In this document: positions 33,936 to 42,140 of the stretch, piece by piece
How positions within the stretch are numbered: position 1 is the first letter of the stretch
How the letters are laid out: the number at the start of each line of letters is the position of its first letter
Source: Thomasclavelia sp.
GTDB taxonomy: Bacteria; Bacillota_I; Bacilli_A; Erysipelotrichales; Coprobacillaceae
Direction of reading: 5' to 3'
Assembly (NCBI GenBank): GCA_020025035.1
Contig: JAHHSU010000004.1
Location: 1-44,730 of the forward strand
DNA: 44,730 nucleotides
Position numbers and translations under genes: made by a program
Notes under the pieces: generated by a model
Told to the model about the DNA's origin: nothing
The model's database searches: none
Seen by the model: the letters and a program-made list of their open reading frames with translations, nothing else

Positions 33936-33944
33936 ATTATAACA
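33936..33944 (-). promoter_or_regulatory. Extended -10 promoter of the small membrane protein gene
   Basis: On the minus strand TGT-TATAAT (33944 to 33936) stands 24 bases before the ATG. The -35 region (about 33959-33964) is weak, which is usual for extended -10 promoters. The rest of 33945-34065 is AT-rich and shows no gene. Confidence 0.6.
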
Positions 33945-34065
33945 AAATTATTTATAAATTACTACTAATATTACTTTGATTATAGTATGTGTATTTATAT
34001 TGTAAAAATAATATTAAAAGTTATTTTTTACTAAATATTTTTAATTTTAAAATAATGTGTGCATT

Positions 34066-34842
34066 TTATGGCTTAATTCGAATCATTGTAACATTTCTAC
34101 CACATTGTGATTCTTTTCTGTAACTAAAGAATAAGTCGTTATTTTCAATGGTACAATATGGACTTATTGTAATATTTTCTAAAGGAACTTGATTAATTAT
34201 AAGTTGTTTTACAATTAGTTTTTTTGCGTCTAAAAGATATTTATCATTTTGATGATATTGATAACAATCTTTTGCATTAAATGACATTTTATTGACTTTA
34301 TCAATGACATCTTGTCCTACTTCAAAGTTTCGTTGTTCGATACTAGGTCCAATATACGCGTATATATATTGTGGTTGACATTTTTCTTTTTGAATTAAAT
34401 GTTTTACTAATTTATTTGTTATCTCGTTTACATTTCCCTTCCAACCAGAATGTATTTCAGCCACAATATTTTGATCTTTACAAAATAGTAATACTGGGGT
34501 GCAATCAGCATGGAAAGATAGTAGAAATAATCCTTTCACTCGTGTATACATTGCATCGTAATTATCTAATGCGTCATCACCTGTATACATTCCTTTTCCT
34601 GCATCATTTGAAGTTACTTCAATAAAATTAGTAGTATGACGTTGTCTTGAAGCTACCATGTTTGATAAATCTGTATTTAAATATTTTGCCAGCTTTTTAC
34701 GATTGTTTAAAACATTTTCATTGTTATCATTAACGTTAAAACTTAAATTAAGACTAGATAGTGGTCCAGTAGAATATCCATCTAATCTTGTAGTTGTATA
34801 TGCTTCTATTGTAGGGTCTATTTTCCATTCAATTAGTTTCAT
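34066..34842 (-). CDS. pgeF: Purine nucleoside phosphorylase-like laccase-domain protein (PgeF/YfiH/YlmD)
   Basis: This family (DUF152, laccase domain) acts on purine nucleosides; E. coli YfiH/PgeF also removes wrongly incorporated L-Ser from peptidoglycan precursors. The 258-residue product has the zinc/catalytic residues His69 (RQRHT), Cys114 (SFHADCTPVLL) and His131 (EIHSGWKGN), where the more usual form is AHAGWRG. I start at 34842 (MKLIEWKIDP), with SD GGAGA eight bases upstream on the minus strand. An in-frame ATG at 34911 adds 23 residues without family support. A candidate TATACT -10 (34917 to 34912) overlaps the promoter area of the divergent CotD-like gene. Confidence 0.9.
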   Translation of the reverse strand: MKLIEWKIDPTIEAYTTTRLDGYSTGPLSSLNLSFNVNDNNENVLNNRKKLAKYLNTDLSNMVASRQRHTTNFIEVTSNDAGKGMYTGDDALDNYDAMYTRVKGLFLLSFHADCTPVLLFCKDQNIVAEIHSGWKGNVNEITNKLVKHLIQKEKCQPQYIYAYIGPSIEQRNFEVGQDVIDKVNKMSFNAKDCYQYHQNDKYLLDAKKLIVKQLIINQVPLENITISPYCTIENNDLFFSYRKESQCGRNVTMIRIKP

Positions 34843-34935
34843 TTTAATCTCCTTATTTAAATTTTTGTAAAAAAGGGGGTAGTCGCCTTGTTTGTTTTTG
34901 AATATGTACATAGTATATTGTAGGAGGTGAGTGAT

Positions 34936-35253
34936 ATGAATTATTCAAACAATAGTTTCAATTCATTTAATCAGTTTGGTGGATCTACAACTAATGGGTT
35001 CGACACTTATGGAAGGGGAGGACACCACAATTTAGGATGTGGATGTACACCTTGCAATCCTTGTAATCCATGTAATGCTTGTTGTCCAAAAGCACAACCT
35101 ATTGTAATGCCAACACAACTTCAAGTAAGTAAAAGAGTTACTGCTCAAGAACAACCAGTAATTGTGCCTATTGAAAGAAGAACAATTAATCAATGTATGT
35201 ATTACCCTAGATATTATCCAGTTGTTCAAAACACTTATTATAACCAATTCTAA
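34936..35253 (+). CDS. CotD-like spore coat protein
   Basis: A 105-residue low-complexity protein. Residues 1-34 are rich in Asn, Ser, Gly and Phe. Residues 35-50 form a Cys cluster with repeats of CNP (Cys at 35, 37, 40, 43, 46, 49, 50). The second half (QPIVMPTQLQVSKR, then PVIVPIERRT and CMYYPRYYPVV) has the spaced P-x-V-x-P and Tyr/Pro pattern of CotD-family coat proteins. I start at ATG 34936 behind AGGAGGTGA; the in-frame GTG at 34927 is part of that SD. CATAGTATA at 34909-34917 matches the -10 form CATAnnnTA of mother-cell sigma factors, but no matching -35 was seen. If correct the organism makes, or its ancestors made, endospores. Confidence 0.65.
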   Translation: MNYSNNSFNSFNQFGGSTTNGFDTYGRGGHHNLGCGCTPCNPCNPCNACCPKAQPIVMPTQLQVSKRVTAQEQPVIVPIERRTINQCMYYPRYYPVVQNTYYNQF

Positions 35254-35254
35254 C

Positions 35255-35281
35255 AATAGATGCACTTATAGTGCATCTATT
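35255..35281. terminator. Bidirectional terminator between the CotD-like gene and rqcH
   Basis: AATAGATGCAC (35255-35265) pairs over 11 bp with GTGCATCTATT (35271-35281), loop TTATA, followed by TCTTTT on the plus strand. The rqcH stop codon lies in the loop (35268 to 35266), so the plus-strand right arm is rqcH coding sequence. Confidence 0.8.
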
Positions 35282-36906
35282 TCTTTTATACAATCTTCAT
35301 CAGGATCAATATATATTGTTTTATATTGATCTAGAATCACTTGACCAGGTTTACCATGATTAGGTCTTTTTAATGAACGAATAGTTGTATAATTTACTGG
35401 AACTGAACTACTTAGTTTTCCTTTTGAATAGTATGCTGCAAGTTTTGCTGCTAAACGAATAAGATATTCATTTGGATTATTTGTTGCAATGACAACATGA
35501 CTTCCTGGCATGTTTTTAGCATGAAACCAGTAGTAGTCTTTTTTTGCATATTTAAAGGTAAGATAATCATTTTGGATATTATTTTTTCCAATATATAACT
35601 CAATATTCTCTTTTGTCATATATTTTTTAAAACATGGTTTTAAATCTTTAGTTTTTCCTTTTGTCTTACTTTTTCTTAGGTAACCTAACATTTCTAATTC
35701 TTGTTTGATTTCTAATGCATCTTCAAATGTTGCTCGTTGCATCTGTGTAAGTAATGTATCAAAATAGTCAATTTCTTCATTAGTTAAACGGATTTGTTCA
35801 TTTAAAACAGAAATAGAATTCTTTGCTTTTTGATATTTGGTATAATATTTTTTCGCATTAGTTTTACCATCAAATCGTGGATCAAGTTCTATAGTGATAA
35901 ATGAATCATCATAGTAATTAGGAACAGTGATTTGATTCATTCCTTTTTGAATAAGGTGAAGAGAAGCAAATAATAAATCTCCTTTAATTCTAAATTCATC
36001 ACTATTTACTGAATCATCCAAGGTAAGTTGTAATTTTTGTAATTTTAATATATTTTTTTGTAATTCTTGATGAATAAAGCGTTCTAAATTTGCAGTTTGT
36101 TGTTTAATTCTTTCTTTTGTATCAATATTAAAGAAAAATTGATCTAATCCTAAATATAATTCAATTTGTTCAATATTGCCATGCAAATGAAGTAATGGTA
36201 TTAAGTGAAAATATCGTTTCCCATTGATGTTTGTAATATATAATGTTTTAGAATGAAGTATTTGAGTAATAATATCATGAAAGTTTTCGCCTTGGTCCAT
36301 TCTATAAAGGAGTTCTTTAGAAAGGATAGGAGAAATTCCTTGAAAAGTTTTATTTAAATTATCACTGACAAATTCTGTTGTGGTTATAGGATTTAGTTTA
36401 TTAGGTTGCATAGGAGGAAGTTCATAATTTGCACCAGGTTGTAAAAAACGTATAGTATTTTGACTAGGACTAATTCGTTTTAAACAATCAATGATTTTGC
36501 CGTTTTGATTACATAGTATAAAATTAGAATGTTTTCCCATAATTTCTATGTAGATATAAAGGGAAACAAGATCTCCAAGTTCATTACGACTAAGAATAGT
36601 TATTTTCATAACTCTGTCTAATTCTATTTGTTCAATTTTTTGAATATGACTTCCTTCAAGGTGCTTTCTTAATAGCATTACAAATTGAGGAGCAACTTGA
36701 GGCGTAGGATATTTTTGATAGGTTAATGCTACTCTTGCATGTGTAGGATGGCAAGATATAAGTAGTTTTTCATTTGTATGATTGGCACGAACATTAATAA
36801 GCAATTCATAATTAGAAATTTGGTATATTTTATTAATTCGACCATGGAATAATCTGTTTTGCAAATCATTCACTATATTATGCATAAAAATTCCATCATA
36901 AGACAT
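35266..36906 (-). CDS. rqcH: Ribosome quality control protein RqcH (NFACT/FbpA-like)
   Basis: RqcH binds obstructed 50S subunits and recruits tRNA-Ala to add C-terminal alanine tails that mark stalled chains for degradation. Older names are YloA and fibronectin-binding protein FbpA. The 546-residue product has the NFACT-N domain from the start (MSYDGIFMHNIVNDL), a helix-hairpin-helix/coiled-coil middle (about residues 270-400) and the NFACT-R domain near residue 450 (YYWFHAKNMPGSHVVI). I place the start at ATG 36906; a GTG at 36918 is also in frame but lies at or before the predicted transcription start. The SD is weak (GGTGAT). It is divergent from gmk and beside it, as yloA is in other Firmicutes. 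Confidence 0.93.
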   Translation of the reverse strand: MSYDGIFMHNIVNDLQNRLFHGRINKIYQISNYELLINVRANHTNEKLLISCHPTHARVALTYQKYPTPQVAPQFVMLLRKHLEGSHIQKIEQIELDRVMKITILSRNELGDLVSLYIYIEIMGKHSNFILCNQNGKIIDCLKRISPSQNTIRFLQPGANYELPPMQPNKLNPITTTEFVSDNLNKTFQGISPILSKELLYRMDQGENFHDIITQILHSKTLYITNINGKRYFHLIPLLHLHGNIEQIELYLGLDQFFFNIDTKERIKQQTANLERFIHQELQKNILKLQKLQLTLDDSVNSDEFRIKGDLLFASLHLIQKGMNQITVPNYYDDSFITIELDPRFDGKTNAKKYYTKYQKAKNSISVLNEQIRLTNEEIDYFDTLLTQMQRATFEDALEIKQELEMLGYLRKSKTKGKTKDLKPCFKKYMTKENIELYIGKNNIQNDYLTFKYAKKDYYWFHAKNMPGSHVVIATNNPNEYLIRLAAKLAAYYSKGKLSSSVPVNYTTIRSLKRPNHGKPGQVILDQYKTIYIDPDEDCIKEIDAL

Positions 36907-36922
36907 TGTTATCACCACTAGA

Positions 36923-36951
36923 ATTATACCAAACTATAGTCGTTCAATAAA
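36923..36951 (-). promoter_or_regulatory. Promoter of rqcH
   Basis: On the minus strand TGG-TATAAT (36931 to 36923) is a perfect -10 with the TGn extension. TTTATT (36951 to 36946) at a 17-nt spacer is a weak -35. Confidence 0.65.
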
Positions 36952-36960
36952 GAAAAAAGA

Positions 36961-36989
36961 TTGACAAATTTTTTGATGTTTTGTATTCT
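36961..36989 (+). promoter_or_regulatory. Promoter of gmk
   Basis: TTGACA (36961-36966), 17-nt spacer and TATTCT (36984-36989), nine bases from the divergent rqcH promoter. It lies within the 5' part of a longer open frame, which shows that the gmk start is the later ATG. Confidence 0.8.
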
Positions 36990-37011
36990 TTATAAAAAGG
37001 TGGTATTTGAG

Positions 37012-37584
37012 ATGAACAAAGGTAAGTTAATTATATTAAGTGGCCCTAGTGGAGTAGGAAAAGGAACAGTTCGAGAAAAATTATTTGAAGATGAAAGTCT
37101 AAATTTAGCTTATTCTATTTCAATGACAACGCGTTCTCCTCGTATAGGAGAAGTAGAAGGTAAGCATTACTTTTTTGTAGATAAAGATACATTTGAAAAA
37201 AAGATTGCAGAACATGAATTTTTAGAATATGCCTCATTTGTTGGAAATTATTATGGAACACCAAAAAGTTATGTTGATCAACTTTTAAATTTAGGAAAAA
37301 ATGTATTATTAGAAATTGAAGTACAAGGAGCATTACAAGTAATGCAAAAATGTCCAGAGGCATTAACTATTTTTTTAGTACCTCCTTCAATGGAAGAATT
37401 AGAAAAGCGTATTCGAGGTCGTAGAAGTGAAGAAGAACATATTGTTCAAGAGCGATTAAATAAAGCAAAATCTGAAATTGCTACTAGAGATCAGTATAAG
37501 CATGTAGTGTGTAATGATGATGTGTTGCTAGCTAGGGATGAAATTGCAAAGATTATTAAGGAAAATGTATTGACTCAAGAGTAA
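37012..37584 (+). CDS. gmk: Guanylate kinase
   Basis: GMP kinase makes GDP from GMP and supplies both nucleotide pools and (p)ppGpp control. The 190-residue protein shows the P-loop LSGPSGVGKGT (residues 9-19), the GMP site SMTTRSPRIGEVEGKHYFF, EYASFVGNYYGTP and RLNKAKSEI. Start ATG 37012 with SD AAGGTGG (36997-37003). An open frame from 36961 is excluded because the promoter lies in it. In B. subtilis rpoZ and coaBC follow; here a terminator and then priA follow, so the RNA polymerase omega gene is not at this locus. Confidence 0.96.
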   Translation: MNKGKLIILSGPSGVGKGTVREKLFEDESLNLAYSISMTTRSPRIGEVEGKHYFFVDKDTFEKKIAEHEFLEYASFVGNYYGTPKSYVDQLLNLGKNVLLEIEVQGALQVMQKCPEALTIFLVPPSMEELEKRIRGRRSEEEHIVQERLNKAKSEIATRDQYKHVVCNDDVLLARDEIAKIIKENVLTQE

Positions 37585-37616
37585 AGATAGTTTTTTTACT
37601 CTTTTTTTGGTACAAT
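37578..37616 (+). terminator. Terminator after gmk, with candidate priA -10
   Basis: AGAGTAAA (37578-37585) pairs with TTTACTCT (37595-37602), followed by TTTTTT. The gmk stop (37582-37584) is inside the left arm. Directly after the T-run, TGG-TACAAT (37608-37616) is a possible extended -10 for priA with no good -35. Confidence 0.75.
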
Positions 37617-37634
37617 GAATAACGAGGTGATAAC

Positions 37635-39833
37635 ATGTATATTGTAGATGTGTTAATAGAACATAGAACTTATCAGTTAGATCGCACATTTTCGTATTTA
37701 TCAGATGAAAATATACAAAATGGTATACGTGTTAAAGTTTTGTTTAATCATAAAGAAGTAATAGGATATGTAGAAAATGTCACATACACTAAATATTCTG
37801 TTGAAGAATTAGAACAACTGCATGGTTTTAAGCATGAAAATATTTTAGAGATTATTGATCAAACACCATTACTTACTAGTGAATTATATGAAGTAGCTAA
37901 TTACTTAACAAAAGTTACATTAGCTCCTAAAATATCGTGTTTATCTACAATGTTACCAACATTGTTAAAACCTAATAGTAAAAAAGGTGTAGGTAAAAAA
38001 TATGAACGTTTTGTTCGTGTTATTGGAAAAGGGGATTTTATAAAAACTAAAAAACAGAAATTATGTTTTGAATTTATACAAAAATATTCTCAACCAATTA
38101 AAGTAAGTGAATTGCCTTATTCTATGGCTATTTTAAAAAAACTAGAAGAAGTAAATGAGATTGAAATTTTCCAACAAGAAGTTTATCGTGATCCTTATAA
38201 AGATATGAATCAAAAACAAAATTGGTCAACATTAAATAATGATCAACAATCAGTAGTAGACCAAATTATTTCATTAAATTGTTTTAAAATAGGATTATTG
38301 TATGGAGTTACAGGTTCAGGTAAAACAGAAGTTTATTTACATATTGCAAAAAAAGTGTTAGATCGTGGAAAAGGCGTGATGATGTTAGTTCCCGAAATTG
38401 CATTAACACCAATGATGGTAGCAAGATTTAAGGAATGTTTTGGAAATAATGTTGCAGTCTTACATTCTAGATTATCTGAAGGAGAAAAATATGATGAATA
38501 TTTAAGGATAGCTAATCAAGATGCTATGGTAGTGGTGGGAGCTAGAAGTGCTATTTTTGCACCAATTCAAAATTTAGGAGTAATTATTATGGATGAAGAA
38601 CATGATTCTTCCTATAAACAAGAATCAACGCCAAGGTATCACACTAAAGATATCGCAAAATTTCGTGCAAAATATCATCATTGTCCTCTTATTCTTGCAA
38701 GTGCAACACCTTTAGTAGAGACATATGCAAGAGCGAAAAAAGGAATATATGAATTATATGAACTAAAAAAACGTTATAATAATCGTGATTTACCTGCAGT
38801 GACTATTGTAGATATGGCAAGTGAAGTAGCTAATCGAAATTATTCTGTTTTTTCTAATACAATGAAACAATGTATTCAAAAATGTATTGATCAACAACAA
38901 CAAGCTATTATTTTATTGAATCGTAGAGGATATTCTAATTACGTGATGTGTAAAGAGTGTGGTCATGTTATAAAATGTCCACATTGTGATGTTACATTGA
39001 CTTATCATAAAGTAAATAATCAACTAGAATGTCATTATTGTGGTTATCATACACATGTAATTCATCGTTGTCCTCAATGTAAGTCAACGTATCTTCAAAC
39101 TATTGGGTATGGTACTCAAAAAATTGAAGAAGAAATTTATAAAGAATTTAAAGGTGCTAAGGTTATTCGAATGGATGTAGATACTACTCGAAAAAAAGAT
39201 GCACATACAAAATTACTTCGGGCATTTGCTAATAAAGAAGGAAATATATTATTAGGGACTCAAATGATTGCAAAAGGATTAGATTTTGAAAATGTTACAT
39301 TTGTTGGTGTGATTAATGCGGATGTTATGTTGAATTTGCCAGATTTTCGAGCAAGTGAAAGGACGTTCCAATTACTTTGTCAAGTATCAGGAAGAGCTGG
39401 TAGAGGTCGACATGATGGCAGTGTTGTGATTCAAACATATAATCCAACTCATTATGCAATTGTAAATGCAAGTAGACATGATTATGAAAAATTTTATCAA
39501 AAAGAAATGGAATATCGTCAATTAGGAAATTATCCACCATTTTGTCGTATAGTTAGTGTGTTAATAAAATGTAAAGATGAAAGCAAATTACAACATCATA
39601 CTAATTCAATTTTATCTTTTTTAAAAAAGAACATTAAAAATGCAATGGTATTAGGTCCTTCGCCAGCATTGGTATATAAAGTAAAAGATGATTATAGAAT
39701 GAAAATTTTAATTAAATATAAGGATGATAGTAGTGTTTATGAGCAATTAAATAGATTACATATCCATTATAATAAAAAAAGCAGTGAGGGAATATCTCTT
39801 ATGATAGACTTTAATCCTTATCAACAAATTTAA
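37635..39833 (+). CDS. priA: Primosomal protein N' (PriA helicase)
   Basis: PriA restarts replication at collapsed forks. The 732-residue product has the N-terminal DNA-binding domain (VDVLIEHRTYQLDRTFSYL, residues 4-22), Walker A GVTGSGKTEVYLH (near residue 224), the DEEH box IIMDEEHDSSYKQ (about 317-329), and a zinc-binding insert of eight Cys between about residues 438 and 480 (CKECGHVIKCPHC, CHYCG, CPQC). It also has motif V/VI (GTQMIAKGLDFENV, QVSGRAGRG). SD GAGGTGAT is six bases before the ATG. def and fmt, usually next in Firmicutes, are missing; rsmB follows after 10 bases. Confidence 0.97.
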   Translation: MYIVDVLIEHRTYQLDRTFSYLSDENIQNGIRVKVLFNHKEVIGYVENVTYTKYSVEELEQLHGFKHENILEIIDQTPLLTSELYEVANYLTKVTLAPKISCLSTMLPTLLKPNSKKGVGKKYERFVRVIGKGDFIKTKKQKLCFEFIQKYSQPIKVSELPYSMAILKKLEEVNEIEIFQQEVYRDPYKDMNQKQNWSTLNNDQQSVVDQIISLNCFKIGLLYGVTGSGKTEVYLHIAKKVLDRGKGVMMLVPEIALTPMMVARFKECFGNNVAVLHSRLSEGEKYDEYLRIANQDAMVVVGARSAIFAPIQNLGVIIMDEEHDSSYKQESTPRYHTKDIAKFRAKYHHCPLILASATPLVETYARAKKGIYELYELKKRYNNRDLPAVTIVDMASEVANRNYSVFSNTMKQCIQKCIDQQQQAIILLNRRGYSNYVMCKECGHVIKCPHCDVTLTYHKVNNQLECHYCGYHTHVIHRCPQCKSTYLQTIGYGTQKIEEEIYKEFKGAKVIRMDVDTTRKKDAHTKLLRAFANKEGNILLGTQMIAKGLDFENVTFVGVINADVMLNLPDFRASERTFQLLCQVSGRAGRGRHDGSVVIQTYNPTHYAIVNASRHDYEKFYQKEMEYRQLGNYPPFCRIVSVLIKCKDESKLQHHTNSILSFLKKNIKNAMVLGPSPALVYKVKDDYRMKILIKYKDDSSVYEQLNRLHIHYNKKSSEGISLMIDFNPYQQI

Positions 39834-39843
39834 GGAGGAGCAT

Positions 39844-41088
39844 ATGCGAAAAATTGCGCTTGATATATTATTACAATATAAAGAAAATCAAAGTTTTCTA
39901 AATATTTCATTAAACCATGAACTAAATCAAAAAAATTTAAGAAAAGAAGATAAAGATTTAATAACAAATATAGTTTATGGTACAATTAAAAACGAAATGT
40001 ATTTAGATTATCAGTTAAGTCCATACATAAAATCAAAAATAAAAATTTATGATTTAATGGTGTTAAAAATGTCATTGTATCAAATGATATTTTTAGATAA
40101 GATTCCAAATTATGCAATTCTTAATGAAGCAGTTGCAATGGTAAAATTAAAAGGTGGAGTTTATCGAAGCAAAGTGATTAATGCTATTTTACGGAATTTT
40201 ATTCGTAATGGAATTATACCAGTTACTGGAAATGAATTAGAAAAACTTTCTATTGAAACTAGTACACCATTATGGATGGTAAAAATGTTTGAAAAACAGT
40301 ATGGCTTAAAAACATGTATAAAAATCCTTCATTCCTTTCATGAAGTACCATTACTTAGTGCTAGAGTAAATACATTAAAAACATCTAAGGAAGATATATT
40401 AAAAGATTCAAATATTAAAGATGGTTATCTTAGTCAAGAGGGAGTTGTTTTTTTACACGGTAATATTGCAAATACGACACAATTTCAAGAAGGAAAAGTT
40501 ACCATTCAAGATGAATCAAGTCAATTAGTTGCATTATTACTTAACCCAAAAAAAGGAAGTAGAGTTTTAGATATGTGTAGTGCACCTGGATCAAAGACTA
40601 CACATTTAAGTGCAATTATGGAAAACACTGGCATAATTGAGGCCGTAGATTTATATCCTCATAAAATAGAGTTAATTCGTGCAAATAAACAACGATTAAA
40701 TGCTACAAATATTCATGAGCAAGTATATGATTCTACTAAATTATTAGACATTTTTGAAAAAGAAAGTTTTGATTACATATTGTTGGATGGTCCATGTTCT
40801 GGACTAGGTGTAATTCGTAGAAAACCAGAAATTAAGTATGCACCTTCATCAAATATGGATGATATTATTATTATTCAAAAAAAATTGTTGGAAAATGCAT
40901 ATTTACTCTTGAAAAAAGGTGGAACTTTGGTCTATAGTACTTGTACAATGAATAAAAAAGAAAATGAACAACAAATAAAATGGTTTGTTGAAAAATATCC
41001 AGATATGAAAATTGAAATACAAAGATGTATTTTTCCATACGAATATCATAGTGATGGTTTTTATATGTGTAAAATGATAAAGGAGTAA
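39844..41088 (+). CDS. rsmB: 16S rRNA (cytosine-967-C5)-methyltransferase RsmB
   Basis: RsmB (Sun) methylates C967 of 16S rRNA. The 414-residue protein has a NusB-like RNA-binding domain (residues 1-130) and a Rossmann methyltransferase domain. The AdoMet motif is VLDMCSAPGSKTTHL (about 240-254). DGPCSGLGVIRRKPEI carries Cys318, and STCTMNKKENE carries the catalytic Cys367. SD AAGGAGG precedes the ATG. Its last codons contain AAAGGAG, the SD of rlmN two bases after the stop. The gene sits within the priA-rsmB-rlmN-prpC-prkC run. Confidence 0.96.
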   Translation: MRKIALDILLQYKENQSFLNISLNHELNQKNLRKEDKDLITNIVYGTIKNEMYLDYQLSPYIKSKIKIYDLMVLKMSLYQMIFLDKIPNYAILNEAVAMVKLKGGVYRSKVINAILRNFIRNGIIPVTGNELEKLSIETSTPLWMVKMFEKQYGLKTCIKILHSFHEVPLLSARVNTLKTSKEDILKDSNIKDGYLSQEGVVFLHGNIANTTQFQEGKVTIQDESSQLVALLLNPKKGSRVLDMCSAPGSKTTHLSAIMENTGIIEAVDLYPHKIELIRANKQRLNATNIHEQVYDSTKLLDIFEKESFDYILLDGPCSGLGVIRRKPEIKYAPSSNMDDIIIIQKKLLENAYLLLKKGGTLVYSTCTMNKKENEQQIKWFVEKYPDMKIEIQRCIFPYEYHSDGFYMCKMIKE

Positions 41089-41090
41089 AT

Positions 41091-42140
41091 ATGAAAAAAA
41101 TATATGATTATACACTAGAAGAATTATGTCAACAATTTACAAAGATGCAACAAAAAAAATTTAGAGCACAGCAAGTATTTGAATGGCTATATGTAAAGCA
41201 CGCTAATAATTTTGACTTGATGAGTAATATTGGTAAAACATTGCAATTAGAATTACAAAATCAATATCTTATTGATTTTCTAAAATTGAAAAATAAGCAA
41301 GTTTCAAAAGATGGAACTGTAAAATATTTATTTGAGTTAATCGATGGACATCTTATTGAGACTGTGTTGATGAGAATGGATTATGGAAATTCTGTTTGTG
41401 TGACTAGTCAAGTTGGTTGTAATATGGGATGTAAATTTTGTGCTAGTGGACTGTTAAAAAAACAACGTAATTTGTCTGCTGGAGAAATGGTTGCTCAAAT
41501 TATGTATGTACAAAAGGAATTAGATTTAGAATTTGAACGTGTAAGTCACGTTGTAGTAATGGGTACTGGTGAACCATTTGATAATTACGATCAGGTGATG
41601 CAATTTATTACTATTATTAATGCACCAAAAGGTTTAGCTATAGGTGCTAGACATATTACTGTTTCAACATGTGGGTTATGTAATAAAATTAAAGAGTATG
41701 CAGATTTTGGTTTACAAGTTAATTTAGCTATTTCATTGCATGCACCAAATGATGAAATTCGTAATCAAATAATGCCAATTAATAAAGCAAATAATATGGA
41801 TGAATTAAGACAAGCAATTCAATATTATACAAGTAAAACTTCTAGAAGAGTAACATTTGAATATATACTATTAAAGGATGTTAATGATAGTTTAATTTGT
41901 GCAAGACAGCTAGCTCACTATGTTTCAGGATTAAATGCTTATGTTAATTTAATACCATATAATAGTGTAGATGAGCATGGATTTAAACAATCAAGTAAGG
42001 ATACTATTGAACGATTCTATAATGAATTGTCTAGATTGAAAATTCGTGCTACAATCCGTAAAGAACATGGTGCAGATATTGATGGAGCATGTGGGCAATT
42101 AAGAGCAAAATATCAGGGGGCTAATCATGAATTATTATAA
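41091..42140 (+). CDS. rlmN: Dual-specificity 23S rRNA/tRNA adenine-C2 methyltransferase RlmN
   Basis: A radical-SAM enzyme that methylates A2503 of 23S rRNA and A37 of some tRNAs. The 349-residue protein carries the cluster motif CNMGCKFC (Cys110, Cys114, Cys117), the AdoMet/RlmN segment MGTGEPFDNYD, SLHAPNDEIRNQIMPIN, and the C-terminal catalytic Cys334 in GACGQLRAKYQ. The other methyl-carrying Cys pattern is intact, so the enzyme should be active. It overlaps prpC by 14 bases, an arrangement that couples it to the signalling pair. Confidence 0.97.
   Translation: MKKIYDYTLEELCQQFTKMQQKKFRAQQVFEWLYVKHANNFDLMSNIGKTLQLELQNQYLIDFLKLKNKQVSKDGTVKYLFELIDGHLIETVLMRMDYGNSVCVTSQVGCNMGCKFCASGLLKKQRNLSAGEMVAQIMYVQKELDLEFERVSHVVVMGTGEPFDNYDQVMQFITIINAPKGLAIGARHITVSTCGLCNKIKEYADFGLQVNLAISLHAPNDEIRNQIMPINKANNMDELRQAIQYYTSKTSRRVTFEYILLKDVNDSLICARQLAHYVSGLNAYVNLIPYNSVDEHGFKQSSKDTIERFYNELSRLKIRATIRKEHGADIDGACGQLRAKYQGANHELL

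Noticed and set aside
34371..34625. Plus-strand ORF inside pgeF
   Set aside because: Shadow frame of pgeF; no SD and low-complexity hydrophobic translation.
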